This document shows, piece after piece, positions 1 through 10,445 of a stretch of 64,000 bases of DNA (the stretch's first letter is position 1; each line of letters opens with the position of its first letter). A program made the position numbers and the translations under genes. Source of the stretch: Syngnathus acus (Eukaryota > Chordata > Actinopteri > Syngnathiformes > Syngnathidae); assembly GCF_901709675.1 (NCBI RefSeq), contig NC_051091.1, forward strand, positions 9,646,967 to 9,710,966, in the 5' to 3' direction. The notes beneath the pieces are model-generated. The model saw only the letters and a program-made list of their open reading frames with translations, did no database searches and was not told the DNA's origin.

Positions 1-584
1 CTTGGGTGCGCGCTCGGTGTGTGTGCGTTTATGTGCACAACCTATGTGGGTGCGAATGTGTTAGGAAGAAGACGGCATGGATAAGGGAATCTCCTTTAAG
101 ACAGGAGGCAATAAATGGGAAAGCCCCTGTCATGAACGGTGTTTGGTTAGGAGGAATCAGTAGGGAGTGCTCAAACTCTTCCCGCAAACACTCCTATCTG
201 CCTCGTTAAAAAGGGCATTACAATTGACTACAAGAGTTGCAAAGGGCAGATGAAGAACAGTCCATGGCAGTTTATATGATCAGGACCCTCAAACTGAAAG
301 ATATGTCCAATGCAAATTTACTGCCGCCTGATCTTTCCTCCTCACAGGTCGACAACCCCATCAATCCAGGAGACTGGGTCTACATCAAGGTCATTAAAAG
401 AAAGAACTGGGTCAGCCCACGGTGGGAGGGACCATTCCAAGTCTTGCTGACTACCCCCACCTTAGTGAAGATCGCTGAACAACCCAGCTGGATTCACCTC
501 AGCCACTGCAAGCTACAGGGAGTGCTGGGCCCCTCATTTCGGGGTGGTGGCGAAGTCTGCGAACAACGATCCCAACTCCGCTAG
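1..584 (+). pseudogene. Endogenous retrovirus pol remnant, integrase C-terminal domain
   Basis: An open frame from about 237 to the stop at 582-584 encodes the C-terminal, SH3-like DNA-binding end of a retroviral integrase. The visible signature is a PGDWVYIK motif, then a basic KRKNW stretch, [15 protein letters not shown], and WIHLSHCK (codons between about 360 and 520). This pattern is typical of gammaretrovirus-like integrases and of related fish endogenous retroviruses. An in-frame stop at 225-227 separates this piece from anything further left. The catalytic core, reverse transcriptase and gag would lie outside the window. The first 230 bases are probably upstream pol sequence in a disrupted frame, but I could not recognise a domain there. 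The element is oriented left to right, and the env-like remnant starts 9 bases after this stop. Confidence 0.8.
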
Positions 585-592
585 GCGGGGGT

Positions 593-1640
593 ATGTCTCG
601 GTGTTCCTGTCATCTTAGTAGCAACGGGGCTCCAGATGCCAGGTGGATCCTCTGCTGCGTTGTGGTTGGAGCATGCTATGGTCTATGGACTCATCTGAAC
701 AGACCAAGTGATAATGTTGACCGTGGAAAACGATGGTCACACGATGAGAACTTTGAGGACCGGTCATGAGACCCCAGAAACCCATACGAAACCAACACGT
801 GGTACTGGTACGTCAAGTTCACTGTGAGAGCCCACACACAGGAGGGGTGTTATGTGTGTTCAAAACTCCCCCCTTCCTCCACGCAAGTTCACTTGGAGGC
901 CAGGGCAATGAATGTCACTGAAGCGAAATGTATGGCATCCATGGGAGGAGTTGGATATCAACACCGTGCTGTCACCGTCAGCGACGCTACCCCTACCGCC
1001 CTGGACTCGCAGAAATGAATCTGTGATTGAACTCTTTTGGATTGATCCCAATGTAACTGTTGGAGGACGACAGATGCCACAAGTGGCCTAAACAAAAAGG
1101 CTACCTGGAATGGACTACACGTGTTTCATCCAAGAAAACAAGACCCACGAATGCATTAACGACAACTGCTCTCCAGGAGGAAACTGGATGGGAGCTTTGG
1201 ACATCACCGCTGTGTGCCAGGATGGGAGAGCCAGTTCAAGGCGTAAGGCTTGCAACATGGCTGCACCATTGGACAGGACCTAATTCATTCAGAACGGATC
1301 GTGGCTTTGTTTTTTTGTTTTTTATTGATAGCATTCTGGTCGCCTAAGGCAGAGGGACCGTGTGAGACTTTTCCTGCGATTTAACATCGGCCAGCAGGTT
1401 TTTAGATCACACACTAAGTTTGAACTGGAGTATTGAGGAAAAACCTCATCTTCACTGGACGTTATTGCTATCATTGTTTGTTGTTTTTGTCATGTTTCAC
1501 CATACGCGATCCCCGACCCGTCCGCTGTCATCTCTGTTTTTTGTCGATCTTTTTTATTAGTGTTTTTATTATTTTTACTGCTCTTCTTTATATTTTCTTG
1601 CTTATGTTTGTGGATTGGGTTGACATAATCATATGATAAA
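593..1640 (+). pseudogene. Endogenous retrovirus env remnant (disrupted)
   Basis: An ATG at 593 opens a 58-residue frame with a hydrophobic leader-like segment (WILCCVVVGACYGLW) and stops at the TGA at 767-769. The same frame continues after that stop to another stop at 1016-1018, with cysteines and an N-V-T glycosylation site, as expected of an envelope surface subunit. A different frame (about 1060-1347) carries further Cys-rich sequence, so there is at least one frameshift. I see no fusion peptide, CX6CC motif or immunosuppressive-type segment of a transmembrane subunit. A hydrophobic run around 1480-1636 could be a degraded membrane anchor. Identification rests on position between pol and the polypurine tract more than on motif matches. 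It is non-coding as it stands. Confidence 0.6.
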
Positions 1641-1651
1641 ACAGGAGGGAT
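1639..1651 (+). other. Retroviral polypurine tract
   Basis: A purine-rich run (AAAACAGGAGGGA) lies just before the predicted LTR start TGTCAGGG at 1653. This is the expected place for the plus-strand primer of a retrovirus. Confidence 0.6.
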
Positions 1652-1652
1652 A

Positions 1653-2017
1653 TGTCAGGGTTTTCCAAACTATCTTGATCGTATGATTATGTTGGAATGT
1701 ATGTAACCAGTAATAAATAACCTAGCTAGATTAGTTTTATGCTTACGTTGGTGTGTAACCAGTAATAAATTACCTAGCTTGTCCCATCCTACACAATGTC
1801 GTAAAACATCCCCTGCTATGCTTTGACTAGAGGTCAAGGGTTTTCTCTTCCCTATCCAGTCCACTGTCACCCCCACCCTGTTTCTCTTAATAAAAATGCT
1901 CATGCAGGAGGCGAGAGTCAGACCTCCATTCGATCATCGCTGTACGCACGGCGACGAATGGACTCTCCACCTGCAGGTGTCAAAGGGCAAACTACTGTCT
2001 CCCGTGTGGTTCTTGCA
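1653..2017 (+). repeat. 3' LTR of the endogenous retrovirus
   Basis: The segment begins with TG directly after the polypurine tract and probably ends at the CA of TTCTTGCA near 2017, giving about 365 bp. A polyadenylation signal AATAAA lies at about 1889-1894, followed about 20 bases later by a GC-richer U5-like stretch. Two imperfect direct repeats with the shared core GTAACCAGTAATAAAT start near 1704 and 1756, and could be duplicated U3 enhancer units. The right boundary is inferred: the 5' LTR is outside the window, so it could not be checked by LTR-LTR alignment or by target-site duplication. Confidence 0.6.
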
Positions 2018-2044
2018 AAATAAGTTAGAGTGAGCACCACTCTA

Positions 2045-2621
2045 ACAGACGTTCTACCGAAGCACCATAGAGAGCATTCTGACAAGCTGTCTCTCGGTGT
2101 GGTGTGGAGGTTGCAGCGCCTCCGATTGGAAGAACCTGAGGAGAGTGGTGAGGACAGCAGAGAGGATCATCGGGGCTCCTCTTCCCTCCATTCAGGACTT
2201 GTCATCCCAGCGCTGCGTGTCCCGAGCCCGTAATATTATCAGTGACCCATCACCCCCCCACCATGGACTGTTCTCCCTGCTGCCCTCTGGGAAGAGGTTT
2301 CGCAGCATCCGCTGCAGGTCCACCAGGTTCTGCAATAGTTTTTTCCCTGCTGTCGTCAGACTGTTGAACATTCAAACGTAGCATTCCTCTGCACACTTGT
2401 AAATACTGCTTTTGTCTCCTGCACTGTTTACATACTTTATCACTGCTGCACTTTGTACTTTATAATTATCTTATTTCATATTTTTATATAGAATGTCACC
2501 TTTTTAACCAGCCGAAATACCACTACATTGTTGAAAGCCGTATGCAACGAAATTTCGTTTTGTACACACCTAGTGTTGACAAAATGACAATAAAGTTCTG
2601 TCTAAGTCTAAGTCTAAGTCT
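2045..2621 (+). mobile_element. LINE retrotransposon 3' fragment (L2/CR1/Rex1-like)
   Basis: Translation from about 2048 to 2381 gives the conserved end of a fish non-LTR retrotransposon ORF2. It runs from FYRSTIESILTSCLS through RRVVRTAERIIGAPLPSIQDL and RCVSRARNIISDPS to LFSLLPSGKRFRS and SFFPAVVRLLN. The 3' UTR ends with the typical ACGAAATTTCGTT and TGACAATAAAG sequence and a short (TCTAAG)n tail at 2600-2621. The reverse transcriptase domain is absent. The fragment abuts the retroviral LTR, which suggests nesting. Assignment to a particular clade is uncertain. Confidence 0.8.
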
Positions 2622-2665
2622 TAAGCTGTTTCACATAATGCCAAAGCTCAACAATGCATTTTTAC

Positions 2666-3289
2666 CTCCGAAGAGGGGACAGATTTGCTTCCAGCAGGTA
2701 ATGGCGCCCTGTTTGGTGTACTGGCCGAGAGCGATCTCCAGCAGAAATAGAGGGATGCCACATGCAAAAAGGAAGACTACATAAGGGATCAAGAACACCC
2801 CTGGTGAGGGGAAAATTAAAAAGAGACACATATATTCAATACAAAAACAACACAAATGATAAATACACAACAACAGAATTCTCCAATTAAAATTGAAATA
2901 ATCCAAACCCCGGTACGTGATAAAAATGTCTCACCCCCAAATCAATGTATTTTTTTTTTGCTGATAAACTATAAATGAGTGTCTCCCAATGCTCCTTTCT
3001 CTCCAAGATGTTCGTACACTCACGGGCTGACAACGAGGCTCTCTAAAGCAGCCACGTCAACCCATTGTTTTTATTGACAATCACTTTGTTTTTTCAACTC
3101 ACCGCCTCCATTTTTGTAGCACAGGTAAGGAAACCGCCATACATTTCCAAGTCCAATGATTTCTCCAGCAACTGCGAGGAGAAACTCTCTTTTATTTGAC
3201 CACTGTCCTCTGGCCACAATGACAGGTCCGGGTGTGGTGCTTCCCTTGCTTGCCTTGAGCTTGACCTCTGGGTCATTTGGCTTTTCCAT
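2666..3289 (-). CDS. slc6a13: SLC6 neurotransmitter transporter, first two coding exons (slc6a13/GAT2-like)
   Basis: Two minus-strand exons encode the N-terminus of a Na+/Cl- dependent plasma-membrane transporter of the SLC6 GABA/taurine group. Exon A (3289 down to 3103) starts with ATG ([10 protein letters not shown]) and runs through the hallmark [21 protein letters not shown] of membrane helix 1, ending in phase 1 before GTGAGT. Exon B (2800 down to 2666, 135 nt) continues with the G-V-F-L-I-P-Y segment of helix 2 and [20 protein letters not shown], ending before GTAAAA. A splice acceptor (TTATTGCAG) lies 4 bases upstream of the ATG, so a non-coding 5' exon probably exists further right. 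Remaining exons would lie to the left; the LINE and retrovirus occupy that intron and no further exon is visible to position 1. The residues and RH2 linkage fit slc6a13, but slc6a11 or slc6a6 relatives cannot be excluded. Confidence 0.75.
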
Positions 3290-3408
3290 GGCACTGCAAT
3301 AATACAACCCACAGTTAAGATTGGCAGAAGCATACTCGTTTTGATTGAGGCTGAACCTGGAAAAAAAAATCAACAATGAACTCATTTAAATACTTTAAAT
3401 AACATGTA

Positions 3409-3511
3409 CCGTAATTTTCGGACTATAAGTCGCGTTTTTTTTCATAGTTAGGGTGGGGGGGCGACTTATACTCAGGAGCGACTTATATGTGTTTTTTTTC
3501 AAAAATTTTCC

Positions 3512-3542
<31 letters not shown>

Positions 3543-4474
3543 ACCGCAATAAACGAACCGCAATGTAGCAAGGGATTACTGTAATTAGAATTTCAAGTGA
3601 CGTCAGCAGCGCGACGTCGCGGTCAGCAGCGCGACGCGGCGTTGTTTACATAAAGGACAAAGATTGACTCGACGGAGCTCTCTTTCACTTCCGTGGATTG
3701 AAGTCGGGGGCCGGCGCTCGGCCGGGTGGCTGTCCAGGGACGGTGGATGGGGCTCGGACAATGCTTTTACGCACGCCCGGTCCTACTCTATGGAGCTCTC
3801 TTCCATTTCCGTGGCTGGAAGTCCACGCCGCCACACGCCTGGAAGTTTGTTTTGTTAAATAAAGAGCCGTTTACCAAACCCACGTCTTTCCCTGAACTTT
3901 GTTAACGCTACAATATAGTTATATAGTAGATCTGTGGAATAACGACGAGGCTGACGTCAGGGCGCACGCACGCGCGGCGTTGTTGACAAAGGACGAGGAA
4001 TTTGATCGATGGATTTAATGATTTAGAGTGCACAGATGGTTTGATAATATTATTGCTTATATAATAGTTATTTGATTTCTAATTTATATATCGTTATATG
4101 GGCCTGTGGAATATTTTGAAGTGCAAGAGCCGTCAGCGGCGCGCACGCATTGTTGACAAAGGACGATTGATGGATTTAATGAATTGGAGTGACACAGATG
4201 GTTTTATTAACGTGTTATTTATGTAATAGTTTTTCGAATAACGTCAGGGCCGTTCTCAGCTCTTAGTTTGTGTTTATGTCACGTTAGCATACCTATCGTT
4301 TAGCCTGTTGCTCGTTCATGACTGTTCTTGGTGTTGGATTTTGTCGAATAAATTGCCCCCCAAAATGCGACTTATACTCCGGAGCAACTTATATATGTTT
4401 TTTTTCACTTTTTTGGGCATTTTATGGCTGGTGCGACTTATACTCCGGTGCGACTTATAGTCCAAAAATTACGG
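3409..4474. mobile_element. Long palindromic TA-flanked DNA element (1066 bp)
   Basis: The element starts CCGTAATTTTCGGACTATAAG and ends with its near-perfect inverse (CTTATAGTCCAAAAATTACGG). TA lies on both sides, as for Tc1/mariner-type insertion. Subterminal sequence also pairs: repeated CGACTTATACTC units occur at both ends. The interior has no transposase. It contains CpG-rich, partly repeated sequence with the shared core GTTGTTGACAAAGGACGA at about 3980 and 4150, and a related GTTGTTTACATAAAGGACAA at about 3640. A 168-bp relative lies at 10278-10445. Confidence 0.75.
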
Positions 4475-4936
4475 TATTTGATCAGAGCATTTCTCACCGT
4501 TTGAGGTAACCGGACCAAAAAGATAGCATGAACTCGCAAACCACCCGCAGATTGTCCCAGATTGGGTCCCGATCAGGTGCGCAGCATGCAGAGATATTCT
4601 TTAACTCACGTTTTATTTGTAGTGAAGTCTTTGCAGTGTGTTCAAATAAAAGGTGCCACCAAAGATACCTGTGGCACCGCCACACCCAGTCTTCCGCTCC
4701 CCCAAAAATTTATTATTATTGTATTACTATTATATTATTCTTGTCAGTATCATTGCAAACAGGGATGGCAAATAAAAATGGTTTTCGGTGTTTTAAATCC
4801 TTGCAAGGAATTTGGAATGATGGGACAAATTGGCGACAGAAGTGAAGTCAGTAAAGTCAGTATAAATGCCGGTTTAAAAATAAGCTTTTTTTTCCCCTCA
4901 AACATTGCATTAAGCTTTTTTTAAAATGCAGTTTTG

Positions 4937-5000
4937 GAATAGGCTCCAGCACTCCTTCGACCCTCGTATGAAAGAACGGTTAAGAAAATGAATGAAAACA
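4937..5000 (+). repeat. SINE-like repeat tail
   Basis: The sequence AGGCTCCAGCACTCC followed by CGACCCTCGTATGAAAG and GGTTAAGAAAATGAATGAA matches the common teleost dispersed repeat ending in AAAATGGATGGA/AAAATGAATGAA. Only the 3' portion is recognisable. Confidence 0.5.
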
Positions 5001-8000
5001 TGTGTTTTGAGTGTTTTCTTTCTCTACATACTAAATATATTAAGGTTAAGTCAAAGGTAACCAAGATTTTAATGTGATGTGTTCCAGATTTAAAAAAAAT
5101 AATTTTGCCACAAAATTAAAAGGTCATTTTACCAATGCTTTGTCTGGTTACTCAGCTCTGGCCGGTTTACCTGTGACCCTACCAGTTCTCCTTCTGGTGT
5201 TTGAGAGCAAAGAAAATGCAAATCATAAGATAAACCCAATGTGATTAATATATGAATGAAAATGAAATTTACCTTGAGCTGCGAAAGTGTTTCCTTCCTT
5301 GTGATTGGCGTGCAATGGCTTTCACTGACATGTGGCCAGCGCAACCAGTACCACATTTGGTTCTTGTTCTGCGATGGGAAAAAAAAACGTTGTTACCCGA
5401 CTATAAGAATGACAAATACAATAAGTAGAGCATGTCTTATAGAGTTTATTGAGCAAAGAGTGCACCCTAGCATGAATAAATACACATTAAAAAGTGAGAA
5501 ACGATCAATATTGACTAAAATAAAAAACAATTAGCGCTGTGATCAGGCCTTTCGCCGCCCTGGCAACATTAGGGTAGTGCTACTTTATAATACAGGCACA
5601 TTGGAATATTTTTTTTTTAAACTGGGGTACATCCGATTAAAAGCTACTATGGTAAAATTTGACTTCTTGAAAATGTGGCAACATTTTGCGGGAATTAAAA
5701 ATTGGCTGACATTTTGCTGTGATTCGAGAAGGGTTCAAAAGGTTGTAACAAATGCGTAGATCTTGCCAAAATGTTTTTGTACAGCAAACTGTTTTGTAAA
5801 CCACATGGTAATTTAATAAATGAATGATTTTTATTATTATTATTTTGACAAATGTGACGTGCGTGTCAAGTTTCATAAGAGTTCACGAAGGTTTACTTTA
5901 CAATATTTGCATCATTTTTCTTAGCAAAGACTGTGTCACCGTGTCAACGGCGTTTATCTTTTTGTTATCCTTAACATCTTAAGATGAAAAACCCACATTA
6001 TCTGATCAAATTTCTTGGAATTCTTTTAAAATGTGACCTCTAGAAAGGGCCAAAAATGGTACATGTACCTGAGTTGTAATATATTTTTCTACTTTCCTTC
6101 CTTTAATGGACCAAAACGACAAGACCTGTTCCTTTGCATCTATGCACCTCGCTCTAAAGGCAATAACAAACATTTAAACGGATGTAATGCGTATTGTTGC
6201 CGTTTTCTCAATGTTCTATAACAATAGTGTCCAGCGCTTGGGGGCTGGACTCGCTCTCTTTCCATTTACGCACACGTGAGCTTCCATGTGAGCCACCCAT
6301 ACATCTACTTGATATTTCAGGCTTGGCCTCTTGGAGGTGCTGCCCTTCTTTGTTGCTCATCATCCCACTCATCATGGACTCTCCATAGCCCAGTGCAGAC
6401 GTTAGAATGATCCAAACACGAAATTTGAAGGACATTGCCAGGGGCTTTTTTTATCCACTGCTGCATTTGGTTGATTTCTAATATCTGAGTTTTAGTCCAA
6501 CGTGTGAATGCACATATCAATGGACTGCATGACAGTAGAAGGAGAGGAAGTATTATAGGATAATTTGTTTTGGGCACTTGGGATTAGAGCACAGATCAGG
6601 AATTAAATGGGATCTGTCAGGACTAGCCAGGGGGAAAGTGTTCACTTATTTAACGTTTATAGCAGTGAGAGATAGTGACCTATTTTAACGTGTCGTCATA
6701 GCCTTTTACCCACTGTTAATTATTGTTGATCAAGTCGTACACGAGTCGTACAAGATGGAAGTGACTCATCTGGTACGTGGATGCAAAAACAAAGAGCTGT
6801 GTCTGGATTACAATAATACATCTATTCAGCACCTCTGTAAAATCATTTTACGAAAAAAAGCTCTGCAAATGATGGAAATACATTATAGTCAGCATTTAGT
6901 GGATCCCGGAAAGCATCAACAAATGTGTCTCATTCATATTTCTGGTCAGTTATATGACGTCTCGTCCTGACCTACTAAAAGCTTATGTCCATTTTCCGCT
7001 TCCTGTCGGTATACGACATCCTGCCACACTTGACATCCGCTACTCGTGTTGCTGTTCAGTGGCCAGCTAATCGCATTTAAGCAATGTGTTACTTGTCACC
7101 TGCTTCCAGCTTACGAGGAGCTCAAATCTTGTCTATCAGTCTTATTTACAGCTCAGGTACTGTAAACTAACAGCCGACTTACCCAAATCATGACTACAAT
7201 GTTTATATCACTGCTGTCAGGCTACAACATTGTACCTCCAAAATGGTCAGTTTTCGGTAAAATGATTTTTCAACCCTTAACATCGCATCATCAATGCGAT
7301 CAAGCCATTTTCAACACTTGTCTGTGTACGTCTGTGGCTAAACACTGTCACATTGCCAATCCTTTCTAACCTCCACTAACTGACCAATTATCATCACCAC
7401 TAAGGGAGGACAGTAGCTAAGCATACGACACATCGAGCAAGAAGATAAAATAGGAGAAGATGGACAAGCCATCATAACTGTTCATGCTATGAGACAAAAC
7501 ATGCAACTCCAAACATCCATGAACATCTACGGATCTCCAGATTTTTTTTGTTTGAATTGACACCATACAAAATGCTAATTGGTCCACATGGCGCCTTTAA
7601 TCTTTGCTTCTCCAAAGATCTCTGCACAGAGAGCTTCGACCCGCTATGACTTACTATACTGCTGTAATCACCTTTGCCAATTGAGGTGAACAGGGGGCAC
7701 CTTTAATGTAGTTTGCACAGATGCTCTGCAATGCACAGACATCCTACTAAACGCCTTGCAATTGCGTACAAGGTGTGAATCCAATTTGTGAGGATTGAAG
7801 ATTAGGAAGGCTTGTTCGTGACAATTTCTGGACACTAAGCAGATGAACGCAAGCTCCTTGCTCCGGAAATCACTTTTGTACGGTAGGTATTGTCATACTT
7901 ATGGATGACAGATGGCTTCCTGTGGTTGCTATATGTATTTACGCATTGAAATCCCATCAGAAGGCAAAATTAAAAAATTAAAAATTAAAATAATAATGCG

Positions 8001-8154
8001 TAACTTGCTATAAGCCAAGCAATTGCATGATCACTACTATTTGAGTAAACGGAAATTAGAACAACTACAGTGAAAAAACCTTTTATGAAATAAATAAAAT
8101 ACGAAAATGCTTTTTTTAAATTTTTTCTTTATAAATGTAGCTAAAATGAACTTT

Positions 8155-8172
8155 TTGGAGAGAGAGAGAGAT

Positions 8173-8207
<35 letters not shown>

Positions 8208-8211
8208 GAGG
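8155..8211. repeat. GA / GACA microsatellite
   Basis: An AG dinucleotide run passes into about eight ACAG units and returns to AG. Confidence 0.9.
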
Positions 8212-8789
8212 AATGTATAATGCTGGAATGAAGGGGAGAGAGTGAGGAAGGGACCGGATTTGACCAAGGGGATCAAGTTGACAAGTCGAGGATTTTAATT
8301 TATATTGTAGACAAGGTTTGAGAATATCAGGGTGTACAAACATAGAGAAAAACTGACAGAAGGAAAGAAACTCAGGATTGGTGAGAGGCAAAGCATTTGA
8401 GTGACGGTGTTGATGAATATTTTGTGAATTTGAGAAGAGTGTTTATGTGCTCCATAAATGTGGTCATCTCTGCAGAAATTTGCAAAATGTGTCCTAATTA
8501 TGCATGTTAAAACGACACAACATTGTCAAGAAGCGAAAGATAACTAAAGGTCAGAAAAAGGAACACATAACTAATCCAGTCACAGGATTATAATTTGAAA
8601 TCATTAAAGGTTATCTTCTTCTGTCTATCCCAAGCCCTAAGGTGAGGGTCATTAATTCATCACTTTAGCTTCCACATTATTGATTTTATTTGTTGACATC
8701 TGTTTTTTTTTTTTTTTAAATTCAGCAGCCAAGCAGATGAAATTTCTTTTCATTTTGTTCGACAGAATCTAACTTTGTGTGTCTTTCAG

Positions 8790-8885
8790 TTCCATAATTG
8801 CTTGCTCGGCACAATTGGAATGGGTGGAATGTCTGAAGACAAGAAGTTTCCTCTGTCTCTTAATCTTCTTGACTTATGGTGGCCA
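8790..8885 (+). pseudogene. Relic of the last exon of a second RH2 opsin
   Basis: A splice-acceptor-like TGTGTCTTTCAG is followed by codons for FHNCLLGTIGMGGMSED. This aligns with exon 5 of the intact RH2 gene ([17 protein letters not shown]) at 12379. After that, bases around 8854-8883 still resemble the intact gene's last codons (AAGACAGAAGTGTCTTCTG). However, roughly 27 nt of the serine/threonine tail are missing and the frame is shifted, so the normal stop is bypassed. I found no exons 1-4 upstream. This is best read as the remnant of a tandem RH2 duplicate lost by deletion. A far-upstream donor exon in a functional gene is very unlikely given the broken tail. Confidence 0.75.
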
Positions 8886-9420
8886 ACAGGTGTGCATGAG
8901 CCAATGCATTGCGTCCCTAAGATAATGATCCAAAGCAAGAAAGGAGGAAATGAAAGAAAGGAAGATCTTAAATTCAATCACCTCACGAGGCTGCAGAGCA
9001 GACCTGCGCAAAATATGTACCTGTGAACCATATTTTGACCCATCAACACTCTCTTACAGTGTTTATAAAGTCAAAATGAAATGTACAATACAGTAAGTAA
9101 GCTGATTCCTGATCATGATTACAACGTACACAGTTTTCCAAAGTAAAATATTCCCTTGGCTCAAAAAGCTACTATGAGACACGGCCCGGGCGTAGACCCA
9201 TAAGGTGATTAACCTGATCACACTTCCTCTTCAAATCGCGGTTAGAAGGCCACAGTGTCTGTTGACGCCAAGCTGTGGAAGTGATAACCTGTAATTATCA
9301 CAGGAAGCTCTTTCTTTAATCCCCTTTATGTTGATTAACTCTTATTTCACATGGATTGAGATGCATCTTTTGTATGCCGAGTGCGTGGTACCATCATTTT
9401 GGAATTTGTTGCTTAATATT

Positions 9421-9645
9421 GCTTCGTCACTTTGCTTGTTATACACTCACAATTCAAATTGTTAGGAATATTTGCATAATCGAATGAGCTTGAGGACATT
9501 ATAAATATGATGGAGTTTATTAGAGAGATTAATATTGGATTAACAAAATCATTTGGGGCAAAAAAAAAAATTGATACCGCTTCATCACTTTGGTACACAC
9601 TCAAGATTAAAATTTTTAGGTACGCTTGCACAATCAAATGAGGGA
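9421..9645. repeat. Two diverged direct copies of a dispersed repeat
   Basis: Copies at about 9421-9488 and 9579-9643 share GCTTCRTCACTTTG, a TACACTCA block, TTTAGGTACGCTTGCACAATC-like sequence and AATGAG. The core resembles the known teleost repeat core CACTTCATTAGGTACACCTG. Related pieces occur near 52079 (plus) and 56083 (inverted). Confidence 0.5.
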
Positions 9646-10277
9646 ACTGTCACTTGCTAGAGAGGACACTATTGAAAGTATTTTGAAAAAAAAAAGGGAT
9701 GAAACACTAACACTGGTTCACACACAAATGTAAGGAAAGCAGATATTACAGTAGTCCAACTGTGTGAAAATACGTATGGTGAAAGTGGCATATGGCGTCC
9801 GGATTACAAGTCAGTGTCAAGTAGCCAATAGCTGGAACTATGCACAGTGATCACCATATTACTTTGCCTGAAGACACAAAAAAATAAGCATTACATTTGA
9901 CAATAAAGTATCAATATTTGGAAATATATTTACAGTATATGATTTTGTTAGATGAGTAGGATCAATTTGTGGTCCCCGAGTCCACTGCCCGGTACCGGTC
10001 CAAATTATTACTTTTTATTTATGTGTAGTGGAGGATTTACATCCCAATCAGGACTTTAATTATTATACATTCTTGTGGCTCCAAATAAACATTCAAGTTG
10101 CAAAGTAAAACATTTAATGTCAAAGCTGAGGAGTGAAGCTGTCTAGAAGATGACGATAGTAAAGTAGGACAAGTTGCAGCCAATCATTTGCAAGTACCGT
10201 GATGAGCCTCACGGTTTGTAGCCTGATCTCTCTCATTAAGCTTCCATTTAAATAAAGTCTTAAACTGGGCATTAGTA

Positions 10278-10445
10278 CCGTAATTTTCGGACTATAAGTC
10301 GCACCGGAGTATAAGTCGCACCAGCCATAAAATGCCCAAAAAAGTGAAAAAAAACATATATATGTATATAAGTCGCTCCTGAGTATAAGTCGCCCCCCCA
10401 CCCAAACTATGAAAAAAACCGCGACTTATAGTCCGAAAATTACGG
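10278..10445. mobile_element. Palindromic TA-flanked MITE (168 bp)
   Basis: It begins CCGTAATTTTCGGACTATAAG and ends CTTATAGTCCGAAAATTACGG, flanked by TA on both sides. Almost the whole element can fold on itself because the subterminal AGTATAAGTCGC blocks are inverted. It carries no coding capacity. The ends match the 1066-bp element at 3409. It lies about 365 bp upstream of the RH2 TATA box. Confidence 0.8.

Larger units (their letters stand above)
4475..8789. other. Intergenic stretch without recognisable genes
   Basis: AT-rich sequence with no exon that I can support on either strand. Short ORFs here have no protein-like pattern. It contains the tail of a dispersed fish repeat near 4937-5000 and a GACA/GA microsatellite near 8155-8211. 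I looked for RH2 exons 1-4 of the relic at 8790 and did not see them. Confidence 0.6.

Noticed and set aside
1433-1636. Hydrophobic 67-codon ORF before the LTR as a separate gene
   Set aside because: T-rich sequence gives hydrophobic codons by composition. At most it is a degraded envelope anchor.
10120-10401. ORF reading through the 10278 element, with a similar peptide at 4318-4509
   Set aside because: The peptide similarity (CDLYSGATY) reflects shared transposon termini and not a protein.
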